Shown: positions 40,501 to 51,720 of the stretch, piece after piece
Position numbering within the stretch: the stretch's first letter is position 1
Layout: the number at the start of each line of letters is the position of its first letter
From: Onchocerca volvulus
Lineage: Eukaryota; Nematoda; Chromadorea; Rhabditida; Onchocercidae
Assembly: GCA_000499405.2 (NCBI GenBank)
Contig: HG738137.1
Location: 17,258,581 to 17,322,580, forward strand
DNA: 64,000 bases
Reading direction: 5' to 3'
Made by a program: the position numbers and the translations under genes
The notes under the pieces: model-generated
What the model saw: the letters and a program-made list of their open reading frames with translations, nothing else
Databases searched by the model: none
Told to the model about the DNA's origin: nothing

Positions 40501-41033
40501 ATACAATGTATAACAATGACAACTGTAACAGTAACACAAATAATTTTAACATTATAACAATAACAGCAATAACTTAATACTACAAAAAACAAATTATAAT
40601 AGTAATAATAACAATTGTAACAATAACGAGAACAAAATATCTAATATGCTGCTCCTACTAACATAACCTTCATAAATATTATTAACATCATTGCAGATAT
40701 TAGTAACAATACCGAAACGAAAAAAATTTAGTGATTATTTAATTTGCTTTAATGCCTTTAATGTACGAATTCTTTGTATCAATATAAAATGATGTACAAG
40801 AATAGATAACTGCATTAACTTTTACGAATTATGTTAAGATTAAAGGGTGAGAATGAGATTCTAAATTTCACGATATTTAATGGACAATGCAGTATTTGTG
40901 ATTGACCAGTTTTTCTTTTCTTCTTTTAGTCCTTGCTTCCTCAAATTTATTTGCCAAAAAATGTTTGGCTGTTTTCTATATCTAATGTCAAGAATTTAAT
41001 AATGGATATTCCAAAAACTTAAGCATCTCATTA

Positions 41034-41066
<33 letters not shown>

Positions 41067-41263
41067 AACTTATAGTAAACCTGGGAAGGATTTGATGGTG
41101 GATATCGATTTGATAGTTCATAAACGGCATGATGTGATGGATGTTGCGCTATACCAGTTTGAGGATCTAGCACCGTATATCGACCTTTTCGTTCGGTTTC
41201 TACCCGACTGTTCCATTTCGAGCAATTTTTCATCATTTCTATGTACAATGATTCCGATATCAT
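37580..41263 (-). CDS. dpff-1: d4/Requiem family double-PHD finger protein (DPF)
   Basis: DPF proteins are BAF (SWI/SNF) chromatin-remodelling subunits whose tandem PHD fingers read acylated histone H3. Exons, 5' to 3': 41263-41081, 40379-40244, 40008-39929, 39634-39412, 39213-39112, 38491-38372, 38065-37953, 37738-37580; all phases close at 371 codons, similar to animal DPF proteins. The N-terminal Requiem domain (LDPQTGIAQ, then [13 protein letters not shown]) spans residues 1 to about 75. An acidic and basic linker ([17 protein letters not shown], then KKRKRR) follows. A Kruppel-like C2H2 finger lies at about 204-227 with Cys206, Cys209, His222 and a His at 225 or 227. PHD1 starts CDLCLGDC near 253 and PHD2 at CAICG near 310, including [12 protein letters not shown]. 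The start fits: a GTTTTAG acceptor lies one base before the ATG, as expected for spliced-leader addition. It is head-to-head with SURF1, 1.3 kb away. Confidence 0.96.
41035..41064. repeat. poly(A) homopolymer, 30 nt
   Basis: Lies in the first dpff-1 intron, ten bases beyond the donor of exon 1. Its assembled length is likely approximate. Confidence 0.9.
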
Positions 41264-41264
41264 T

Positions 41265-41271
41265 CTAAAAC
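41265..41271 (-). promoter_or_regulatory. candidate trans-splice acceptor of dpff-1
   Basis: GTTTTAG on the minus strand is followed by a single A and then the start codon. A one-base leader fits a spliced-leader site better than an intron, because the first residues already align to the usual DPF N-terminus. Confidence 0.4.
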
Positions 41272-42571
41272 TTGAACATATTTTTCCATTTTGTCGTGAA
41301 ATAATGATTTATCTTTTCGATATACTTTTTATTATTTATCTTCTCATTTTATGCTGAAATAATAATCTATCTTCTCATCCTATCCTGAAATAATGGTTAC
41401 GTAGTGCCACTTTATCCTAAAATAATGACCGCCAAAGTACCATCCTATATTTGATCGACCTAATCTAACAAATATCTATACAAATAAATGCATCCATACC
41501 CAGTTAATCAAAGACCAATGTCAGTCACTGCCGTCTCTGCAGTCATTGATTTCCTAGTTCATAAATTTTCGGGGACGTACCACAAATTCCCCGTAGATGG
41601 TTCGGTCCATAAATTAATCATATTCGTAACAGGTTTCTGGTACTTTATTACGACAAAAGGGATTGAGATGAGTATTATTTACAGTTATTGTTATTAATTA
41701 TGATTAATTAAAAATTCTCTCAAAGTTCAGTATGTCAGTACTTGTTGGATCAACAAATTGTGCTCAAGAATTCTTACTATATAATTTGTCTCAATATATC
41801 TTCTTTCTATTTAAAAATTTTTACGTAAAATAAAATCAAATGTAGTTAATTCAACCTCCTTTTTGTTTTCAAAAATGATTAATTTCAATCAGTTCTAATT
41901 TTTCATTCCCATTTTCATGAATTGCATTTTTTCTTTCAAATAAATTGTAATAAATGAATTTAAATTAATTTTTCTTAATATTAAAGTAATAATTTATTTT
42001 ACATAGATTTGCTTTTTTTTAAATACTTTTTTTACATGAAAATTTTATATAAATTTCCTGAGAAAAATGATGAATATTCTTGAGAAGTTTTTTTTTTTTT
42101 GTTGCTTTTATAATTAAAAATATTTCAGTAATGCAAAAACGCATGATAGAATGGTTTTACTGTATCAGCATTCTTTTTTATTCTATCATATAGGAACTAA
42201 ACTTAATTAAACTAATTTCATATAAGCATGAAATTACGCAGCATTGATTTGTGTTGTGATATTATTCCGTACCATGCGATGAATTCAAAAAGATTTTCGT
42301 TTTAATTAATAGAAAGTTCGACATATTTAAAAGAAATAATTTTTTTTTTTTGGATTATTATAAATCATTTCTTTACGTCAAAAAATATTATGAAGGTATT
42401 CATCTCAGAATGGTCTTCATGTATTCACCATAATTCTTACACGTTCCACATTGATGATTTTTATGCGATTTTTTTTTTTTTTTTTTTTTAAAGTAAAATG
42501 ATATTTGTGCTAGCCATAACGAAGAACATTTCCTTCGCAAGTATTAGTTATTGTTGCGAAAAATCGAAGCG
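41272..42571. promoter_or_regulatory. shared head-to-head upstream region of dpff-1 and SURF1
   Basis: The two genes diverge from this 1.3-kb region. At 41296-41430 the motif TGAAATAATG or TAAAATAATG recurs four times at uneven spacing of roughly 30-57 nt. A 69-codon plus-strand frame with ATG at 41488 (MHPYPVNQRPMSVTAV...) is clearly richer in G/C than its surroundings but matches nothing I know; it may be a small gene or simply constrained regulatory DNA. Confidence 0.35.
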
Positions 42572-45350
42572 ATGAATATACGTGGTGGTTTAACCAATAA
42601 ACTCTTGCAACAGTTAATCGTCGACAGGAATATTAAATGTTTGTTACGTTATTCCAATCGATATTCATCAGTATATGAGGCAAGTTTGATTTATTTATTT
42701 TACTAGCAATTTATTTTTAATAATTCAGCAGCTTTTTCACATCAATTTGGATAGAAAAAAAGTAATTTGCAATGACATACGAAATGAAACTAATCCTTTC
42801 ATCGAATTTTGCTGAAATTGCTGAAATAAAATTGATGTACCAGAAAATGAATTGCACGAATGAATACATGTATATATGAAAGAATAAACTGTACACGTAT
42901 ATGAGAAATGAATTGTATGTATCGGGAAATAAATTTACACAAATATTGAGAAATTAATCAAACATTCGAAAAATATAAAGATCGAACTGTTTAATATTTT
43001 GATAGAACTCTTTTCTTGGATCACTTCTAATCCAATTGCGCTAATTGTTTTAGTAAATTTTTAATCCTGTTTTGCTGATAATCTTGGCCTTTTTTTTGCT
43101 TTATTTTTATTAAGTTTTTTGCAATTAACAAATCAGTAAAAAAACTATATGTTCACCATTGCGCTTAATCAATATTATTGAGTATAATAATTGTATCATA
43201 AATTTAAATTACATATTTTATATATTTCAACTGTCATAAGTACACTTTTATCAAAAAACATTATTTATTATAGGGATATCTACTGTTGGTAATACATTTA
43301 AGCATTAGTTTTGGAACACTATTAGAGGGGAAAAGCTATTGAAATAGCAAATAAGATTATCAATTTCAGGTTAACAAGCTTTCAGATGATTCTCAAAAAA
43401 AGGGAAACGCAAATTTTCTAAAGAACCGGCAGTCAGTTTTTGGCTTGGTATCGTTTTTTAGCTGTATAGTTTTTTCTGCTAAGTTTTTTCATTGCTAATT
43501 GAAACCAAATTCTTTAAAATTTAATTTTGTTTGAAAGAAAAATTTGTGAAAATTGCAGAATGAAATGCAAGTTATATTAAAACAGTTTGCGCATTTTTGA
43601 AACTTATCCTTCTGAGTATAAAAGGACTGTTGCAGGCTGCACCACTATTAGCATTTGCTCTTGGTGTATGGCAATTACAACGATTGCAGTGGAAAACAAA
43701 TTTACTGAAAAAAGTAGAAGATAGGATGAAACAGGAAGTTGTGCCATTTCCAGTTGATAAGTAATACTTTTAAATTATTTTTAGCAAAATTTCATTCTCT
43801 TCCAAAACAACACATGTCGAATAATTTATCTTTCATTTCTAAAAAAAAAAAAAAGAAGACTAATAATGAAAAAAAATTTTAATTAAGTGTGCGATCAACG
43901 GAAATTTAAATTCAGTGAATTTTAGCATATCGCTTCTGGATGATCTTGAGTATGCAAAGGTGCAAGTAACGGGCGAATTCCTTCATGACCGCGAATTTTA
44001 TGTACAGCCGAGGCAACGATTTGATAAAGGTGAATCTCATTTAAATGGTTTTTGTGCCATGTAAAAAATAAAACGAACATAAAATTTCCAGATGAAAGTA
44101 AATCGAAAAGTCGACCTCCGGTGAATAATTTTGGGAGTCCTGGTGCGCAAGTTATCACTCCGTTTAAGCTTCATCCATCCGGGTAAAAATTTTTTAAACA
44201 TAAAATAGTTTAAGTTCGAGTAAGATGTTATTTGTTTATTTTATGATTATACAAATTTAATATCTAACTGTCAAGGATATACAGATTTTAATGTTATATT
44301 TATATATTTGTTGCTAGGTTTCAAATTCCAGTGCACTTTGAAAATTAAATTGGTGTGATTGTTTCTCTTATTCTTCAATTTTGTTTTATCTAATTTTTTT
44401 TTTTGAGTTTTTTCGAATGAATTATGAGAAATCCTTATTCAGCAACATTATTCTGGTCAATCGCGGTTGGGTTCCTCCACAAAGAATCACTCCCGAAAGT
44501 CGGCCTCAAGGACAAGTGCAAGGACAGGTCACCTTTAATGCAGTAGTTCGGCATACAGAAAAGGTAAAATATCGGCTTTGCTATAAATGACTCATTCGTT
44601 CAGATTTCATAGGCATAGCCTATTTTTACTTGTTTTAACTAATCCATTTTTAGAGATTCAGTAAGATACCAGAAAGTTTCAATAAAAGAATTATTGCCGT
44701 AAGCTTAAATAAATATTTTAGCCAATTATAAGAGTAGTGGTGCTGACCATTTCTTTTTTTCCTTCATTAAATCATGAAGGTGAAGTAAATATAATAGGCT
44801 TATTTGTTTGTTGCAAACATTATTCGACAGAATTTGTCATCTCTTTCCATTTTCAATTTGAATTGATTTTAGAGGCCTTCTTTCATTCGAAGAAATGATC
44901 CTGACAAAGGCCTTTGGTTTTATACTGATATTGGACAAATGGCAAAGAAACACGGCACATTACCAGTTCTTGTTGATGCATGTTATGGTAAAGAAATTTG
45001 AATTCTCTGTAATTATGATATGAAAATTTGTAATTTGAAGTTTTCAAAGGCATATATAATAATTATATAAAGTGAAGTGAATTTAGGATAGTTTATATAA
45101 AGTGTTCGATTTTTCGGAAAGTCTTAGAATAAGTTTAATTCATTATTTCAGAATCTTCTATTCAAGGTGGTCCAATCGGAGGTCAAACACGGGTAACTTA
45201 TAGAAATGATCACATGATGTATGCTTGTTTCTGGTTAGTTCATGTTATAATTTACTTTCTTTCATCTGATATTTGACACTTTTTTTGATATGTGAATTTT
45301 CCTTCAGGTTCTCTATTGGAGCAGCGACTTTGTTTGGATGGTTTCTTTAA
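42572..45350 (+). CDS. SURF1: SURF1, cytochrome c oxidase assembly factor
   Basis: Inner-membrane protein with two membrane spans that helps assemble cytochrome oxidase subunit 1 with its heme a centre. Exons: 42572-42679, 43370-43447, 43636-43760, 43926-44029, 44092-44182, 44443-44563, 44873-44987, 45152-45233, 45308-45350. The total is 288 codons plus stop, near the usual 300. A basic N-terminus without clear hydrophobicity fits mitochondrial import. The first span is near residues 57-72 ([16 protein letters not shown]). The family signature [10 protein letters not shown] is followed by [16 protein letters not shown] and the C-terminal span [16 protein letters not shown]. The first intron may use a GC donor (GAG then GCAAGT at 42680); a GT donor at 42671, also in phase 0, would drop three residues. 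The start ATG is the first in frame after a poly-T tract. Confidence 0.95.
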
Positions 45351-45642
45351 AAGTTGTTTGAGTTAGAATATTGGAATATAATTTTTATATTTCAAGATTC
45401 TATTGCTGGAAACGAAATCTGAACGAGGTGCAAACGCGATGGGAAACTTTTGTAGGCTTCTTTTTTATTGCTTTGTAAAATAAAATTTATGAATTGTTTT
45501 AATTTTCCACCATTATTTATTTTTAAAGGAACTCTCTTAAATCACTTTTGCCACTTTATATATTCTTTATGAACTAATAATATGTTAACTAATTGTTCTC
45601 AACTCCGGTTCCTTCTTTTGTTATTTCGTATTACAAATGTTT

Positions 45643-45648
45643 AATAAA
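45643..45648 (+). terminator. candidate poly(A) signal of SURF1
   Basis: AATAAA about 290 nt past the SURF1 stop. Other A-rich candidates lie closer, near 45480, so the choice is tentative. Confidence 0.3.
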
Positions 45649-47523
45649 ACATAGTTAATGATAAATTATTTAGAACATGACAAATTTTATTACCAGTATT
45701 ATAAATACCATTCCGGTTAATTACATGATTTGTACGATCTCTCAAATGTTTTCAGATTGATTTTTCAAAAGCTACAATTCGCGTTTCAGATTGATGTTTT
45801 CAAATGCTATTATTCGAATTTTAACCTAGGTCCGGGAACCGCGGAATATTCCTTGAAAAAATAAGCAAAGATATAGCAATAAGAATAAAAAAGAAATAGG
45901 AAATAGCGAAGAAGAAATATTAATCATCATCAAACTCAACTGGCACACCAAACATCCGAAATTAAAGATCTTCAAGTTTCATTGCTCATCCCTACAGTAA
46001 GCTTCGAGGAGAATCAGATATTTTCCATCATTTACGTATCCTTTTAGCTCAATTTATATTATTATAAACATTTCATTGTAAGCTGGAATTGTCCGTAACA
46101 ACTGTTCGACCTTTTAGCGAAAGTTCTCGACAATATACTTGCTCTTTTAATTTCATGTACCGTAGAAACTGTTCAGGCTTAATCATCATTTAGATGTATG
46201 ATTCTTCCGCAATATTTCTGAGATAGTAAAAATAACTATTGCATAAGGGATTTAATTTTTCCGCAAGAAATTCAAATTGAGAACAACACACAATAATAAA
46301 AGATTTCGAGAATTGTATGAAATGAAATATGATATGATGATCAGAAAAAAGCTTTAAAGAAGTGAAAATTTTCAACTAATGAAAGAAATTTGATTAGACT
46401 TGGCATTATTCCACATAATGATACAGATTTTCCCAAAAAATAAATGTAAAATTTTCCAAAATAGTAGCATGTGTAAGAGCTATTTATTTTACCAAAAGAT
46501 AAAGCACACAAATAAAACATCATGATCTTATATTAGAAAGGAATGTAAAGCCAAATCTTTTAATTGAATTTCAATAAATTTGTTTCAGGATAATTTTCTT
46601 TCAATCTGAAATTATAAAAAAATCAAGCAAAGAAAAGTGATTTTACGTTTGATCAGTAAAACTATAAACAATCCATAGTAAAATCAACTAAATTGGCTTA
46701 GATTATTTGATTTGATTAAATCAAACAGCATATTTCTCTCGATCAAATATCAAAGTAAATTGAGTAATTAAGCTACCTGCACAAGTAATACTGTCAGCAA
46801 GATTGGTGGAAAATAAATTCGTTGTATTTTTCACATTTGCAAATATACTCTTTACAAAAAGAAATTCACTTTATTGTCCTTACAATCGTAAATAAACTTC
46901 TTAAACCAATTATTTAGGTAATTCTTTCAAAGTTGATTTCCATATGCTATCGTTTTCGGTTGAAGAAAATTTTATAAAAGAAACAAAAATATGGAAAAAT
47001 ATAATATAAGGGAATAAAAAACTCATATATTATCACACAGCTCAAAAATAACAACAAAACTGTAAATAAAACATCGAAATAAAATGAAATAATTCTAATT
47101 AACACAGCTCTCAGGTCATATCTTCTCATTTTTTCATAAAAACTTTAACAGAAATAAAGAGAATAGAAATTATACAATTAATCGCAATGTTGAATTAAAA
47201 TGAATAGTTCTGAAATGAATATTTTAATCAATACATCACTTCCTTTTTTCATTTTTCTCTATTTTTTATAATTTCAACAAAAACAAAAAGATCGTTCAGA
47301 ATTTCAAATGATGCTTTTCTTTTTTTTCTTTCGAAAGAGTTAAAATATAATGATTAATAAAGTACCAGCTGTGTCTTAGTTTTAAGATTTCAAAATCACG
47401 ATATCATTAGTTCCTCGTCTGAAAGTGCATATAAAATATATATATAAATATCACTGCTGTGCTCTTATTTTCATTGAATTTTAGTTATTTCAGTACACTT
47501 TTTATATTTGCTTTCATCTCTAC
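45649..47523. other. intergenic region between SURF1 and the inverted repeat
   Basis: It includes a 33-bp duplicated unit (45750-45781 and 45784-45816, each starting TTTCAGATTGAT). No gene is recognised. Confidence 0.5.
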
Positions 47524-48952
47524 CAACATAAATAGCATCAGAAAAGAGGTGAAAGTTATTGAAGCGTTTGTGTAAATTTTCCGCTTTCTGTTCCTTATAA
47601 AATTTAATTTTACAAATGTGAATTTCTCGAAGATGTCCCACCCAAAATGATTGTTACAATGCCGTTTGCCACGAATCGAATAAATAACAGACTGGCCGTC
47701 AGAGCCGACAGTGCTATGCTAAAGCTATTAAAATATCTTTAGACTTGGCAATCATTTCGAATTTCCTTCAACTTAAACGAAGTTTTTCCTGATTGTCCGA
47801 CCATCCATCCTCTCATTCCACTTCTTCTCCTCGAAATGCCACTTGAAATGTTCATCCGACATTTTCAAATGTTTCCATTTCAGTATTATCTCTTTTTATA
47901 TCGACATTTTCATAAATCTCAACGATTCATCATCGCATATTCATCTTCTTTTTTTGAATTTTCCATTTAAATTCTCAAAAAAACCATTGCAAAAAGCTTT
48001 TAGAATTCTTTCAGCTTTTCGATAGACAGTCGAAACTTACAGCATTTACGTCCGTAAAATACGTCTGCTCATCCAAGAGAGAAATCTAATGTCAATTTGT
48101 ATAGAGAGACCTCCAGAAAAGTTCTTTATAAATGTAAGATTGAAAAAACTAACAGTTATGGGAAGTTACGGTATTAGGAACTTATAATTAAACATAAGTG
48201 ATATGTTGTGCATTTCAAAAATAAAAAATAGAAAACTACGGTATGAAGAAAATTAAAGTACTATGATGGAAGGCATTCCCGAGTGTATTTCAAAATATTC
48301 GTTTTCTTTTGTCGAATTTTCTACGAATAACATGACAGTGCCAAAAATGAAAGAATATTTGTATTAGATAGGTCCGTTTAAACGTTTTCCAACTAATTTA
48401 AACATTCGAAATTAATCAGAAATACATAATTTGTGATTAATTTGCTAAAATAAAATTACCTTTTAGAAAATTTCAAAACTGTAGTGCCTCTGACGCATTA
48501 TCTCTTTTAGAAAAGATGAAGTAACATGTCAAAATCAGATTGTTTTGTTATTTAACTCATCCTTTGTCATATTTATCAAAATTTATGAAATTTGAAAACC
48601 ATTCGCTTCTTCGATTTCAGCTAACTTTATTATTACAAAAGCAATTATTACGTATTTAAGTATTGCTATCAATGACGACAATTAATGTTAACCGTTCGGA
48701 AAGTTTGAAAAAAATTAAACAGTGGGATTGGCCACTTAATAAGGATGATGGCACAGTAAACGTCATCAACACAGATGACAAGTTTGAAGTGGACCTTGAA
48801 GCTGTTTATTTTCAACCGAAGGAGATCGAAGTAAGTCCGATTCTTATAACATTGTTCATCTTTTGATCTTTCTCTGAGAATTTTCTGTATTTGAAGAATT
48901 AGCAATCTTGTGGTATAAATCAAGTTATAACATAAATAATTACCTATTTTCA
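47524..48952 (+). repeat. left arm of 1,429-bp inverted repeat
   Basis: This arm is the reverse complement of 56855-58283. Paired positions sum to 105,807 throughout, so there are no net gaps. Over the parts compared by eye the only difference seen is at 48938, 14 bases from the inner edge. It covers about 1.15 kb upstream of the first small heat-shock gene, its first exon, and the first 122 bases of its intron. At 47524 and 48952 similarity stops abruptly. Confidence 0.97.
48613..48620 (+). promoter_or_regulatory. candidate trans-splice acceptor of hsp-12 copy 1
   Basis: GATTTCAG ends at 48620, 51 bases before the ATG; the same site exists in the other arm. A spliced leader added here is plausible but unproven. 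No clear heat-shock element array is visible upstream. Confidence 0.35.
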
Positions 48953-49202
48953 AATCAATCTGCTGAAAATATAATGATTCAATTCATCAAAATTATCAAT
49001 CATATTTTATGTTTAGGTTAAAGTGATTGGTGAACATCTAGTTGTCCGGTGCCTGAGAGAATCAAAAGAAGGAAAAATCGGTGAGGTTAAACGAGAAATC
49101 AGCCGAAGCTATAATCTACCTCCAGATGTAGATGTCCCAACATTAAAGTCAACTCTTACAGCCAAAGGTCACCTTATCATAACTGCTGACAAGAAGAAAT
49201 AA
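48672..49202 (+). CDS. hsp-12: small heat-shock protein, HSP12 class, copy 1
   Basis: Small alpha-crystallin-domain chaperone-like protein of 114 aa, the short type known from nematodes, with almost no N- or C-terminal extension and no C-terminal I-x-I motif. Exons: 48672-48830 (53 codons) and 49017-49202 (61 codons plus stop), with a GTAAGT donor and a GTTTAG acceptor. Exon 1 holds VNVINTDDKFEVDLEA and FQPKEIE; exon 2 holds VKVIGEHLVVRC, RSYNLPPDVDV and the end GHLIITADKKK. Exon 1 is identical to that of copy 2 at 56569-57135, whereas exon 2 differs from it at about two dozen bases and 12 residues. In C. elegans the HSP12 group is largely not heat-inducible and does not behave as a typical oligomeric chaperone. 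Confidence 0.94.
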
Positions 49203-51700
49203 AAATCCAATTTATTATCATTGCTTGGATATTCTCTAAACAATAATTTAACTTAACGAAAAGAAAAAAAAGAATTTCCTAATTAAAAATTGAAATATTG
49301 CTATTTAAGAATTTATTAAGTATATAAGAAATGACACTGTGAACAAACATAAACTAAGTAAATACGGAAAGTAATAAGCGATGTATAATTCATAAATGCT
49401 TCTTGCATCAGTTGTCACTAAATAATCGTTTGTATAACAAAGCATATTTGTACATATAACAATATTTTGGTAAACTTTTTATCAAATTCTATTTTATTTC
49501 AAAATCTTTCGAGTTCAATATTTTGTATTTTCTTTATTTTTGTTTGAGAATGGAATAACACAATCTATTGTTATTCAGATTTTCGTATTCAAATTCTTTT
49601 TAAATAAAGCGATTAAAATATTGATTGGGAACATATGCTAAATCCATTAAGATATAACGTTTGTTCAATGTGGCAAATGAGTTCTCAAGTTGATGTTAAA
49701 ATGAGGATTGATGACGAGATTATAGCTTTGCATATGGCACAAGGCTGGCAATGGAAAATCAGACATTCTTTAAATAATTCCAAACTTTAATAAAATAATA
49801 GATGATAACAAGGAAATGTAATAAGATTCTTCCAAGTAGTAGCAGAAGCAACCGAAAATTGGTTCAAAAAAGATTTCTTTTCGAATTTTACAGAAAAAGC
49901 TATTTGTTGATCTGCCATATTCGAAATATTTCGAAACATTACTACTTCTCTGAATAAAGTTTACTTCTTGATCTTCCATTAAAAGAAGTAAAATTAATGT
50001 AATATTGATGATTTGATTCAATATTTTGAGAACTGAAGTTTCAAATTTTACTGTTTTTACCTTTTTTCCCTAGATTTTTATTGATTAATTCATTTACTTT
50101 CTGATTAAGTTGGTAAATTGAATTGAAAAATAGAGACGTGGACAAGATTTCAGTTATGGAACTATAGTTTTTTGAAAATATTGAAGCGTATAAAATTAAT
50201 AAATCAACATAGTGATCTGGATGAAAGATTACTAGCCGTATCAAATGTCAAGTAAACATGGGATTTGAACGAAATCAGAATGCCATAATGACTTACTTTC
50301 CGTGGAACCCATATATGTAGAAACCAATTCTGTCGAAAACTTGAAAATTTCGTTCAAATGTCTCAGTTATTTGTATTCAAAAATCCACTATCGTCACTGT
50401 CTTTATCTGAAAATATTCCTTTAATCGCAGTGGAATTCCTCTATCATTTACAGAAATAAATGATTTCTCTTGGCTCTAATGTATAATCATTAGAATATCC
50501 CAAGTAACGATCTTGCCAAGATTGGGATAACTTTATATTTGATTCCATCATATTCTACAACAATGACATGAAAGATCAATTATCATTTCCTATACTGATC
50601 TGAAATTCGTTCCCGACTTGAAAGACTTTAACGTATGTAATTGAAATCAACTTTCAGGAAAGGTAAATTTCATCAAAAATAGCTAGTACTATTGATCTTG
50701 ATATTCTTATTATTTGGTCAGGTTTGAAAGAATTATTCGCTTCTTGAAAGAATTTCGAATCGTTAAATTGTGTAGTGTTAGAATTCGCCCTCGACTATGC
50801 TCCAGCAATCTATTTGCACATCTTGAAATTTCAACTTTGTTTAAGTTCGTAATAATAATTTGTTTATTTATGATGTGATCGAAATTGGGAATAAACATCA
50901 TGACAGAAAAAAAAATGTTCAAAAAATTTTTTCTATATAATTTTTAAAATATATAATTACAATATCACAATATATTCAGACAGTTTTGAATTTCAATTAA
51001 AATAAATAAAAGACTGGAAAAACTCTTTTAATGAAAAAATAAGAAATTGAAAGTATTTTAATTGATGAATTAATTCGGACAAATTAATTAAGTAAATCAG
51101 TCAGACATACAACGAAATAATTATTATAATAAGAAATAGCTTCAGTCTGACAAAAGATAATAAATGATTAAATTAAACTAATTAATTGCTAGATTAAATT
51201 AGTGAAAATTTAACCAATCAATCAATTATTCCTCAAAGAATAGAATCTGACGCGAAATTGAACACAGAAATCAATTTGACGAATAAATTGAATTATGTAA
51301 GGAGGAAATGTTCGAAATTTCCGCGGGCCGCGCTCTCTGAGAGTGCGGCCCGATTGCGAATTGATTTGTTTTTAATTATCGATGTAAATGGGTGATTTTT
51401 TTCTTAATTGATTAGGGTATGATTTAGTTTGTTGGTTGATTTTGTTCCTTCTTAGTTAGATTCGGAAGTATTAATCTACAATGATCTTTGAGCTTGAATT
51501 TGATCTTGAGAGTTAACCTTGCAAAGGAGCGCTCAGCCATTTCATATTTCATCTTGGAAGGCAAAATTTGAAATGTTTGAAGAATTCTTTTTACCAATTT
51601 TCGCTATGCTGAATTTAATTGTAAATTTTTACATGACTTATAAAGCATCTCGAATTCCGCCTGTTTCATCTTGCAGTAAATTGTTTGTGATATGATTGTA
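49203..51700. other. region between hsp-12 copy 1 and EB1
   Basis: The first part is presumably hsp-12 3' UTR, with AATAAA at 49789-49794. A 51-codon plus-strand frame at 49635-49790 (MLNPLRYNVCSMWQMSSQVD...) looks protein-like and ends at that signal, but I recognise no family and no splice site leads into it. A GC-rich palindrome lies at 51325-51351. Confidence 0.4.
51325..51351. promoter_or_regulatory. 27-bp GC-rich palindrome upstream of EB1
   Basis: GGGCCGC at one end pairs with GCGGCCC at the other, and the inner bases pair too, with one G-T mismatch, giving 13 pairs around a single central base. It is the most G/C-rich spot in its region and lies about 370 nt before the EB1 start. It could be a promoter element or an extruded cruciform; the function is unknown. 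Confidence 0.5.
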
Positions 51701-51712
51701 TTTTTTTTTTAG
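51701..51712 (+). promoter_or_regulatory. candidate trans-splice acceptor of EB1
   Basis: A run of ten T residues ends in AG at 51711-51712, eight bases before the start codon. The very short leader is typical of spliced-leader trans-splicing in nematodes. Confidence 0.5.
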
Positions 51713-51720
51713 TTATTGCA

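Noticed and set aside
47843..48025. 60-codon frame repeated in both arms of the inverted repeat
   Set aside because: Its presence in both copies follows from DNA identity of the arms, and it shows no homology.
48300..48671. Heat-shock elements upstream of hsp-12
   Set aside because: Only scattered GAA and TTC triplets occur, without the alternating five-base spacing.
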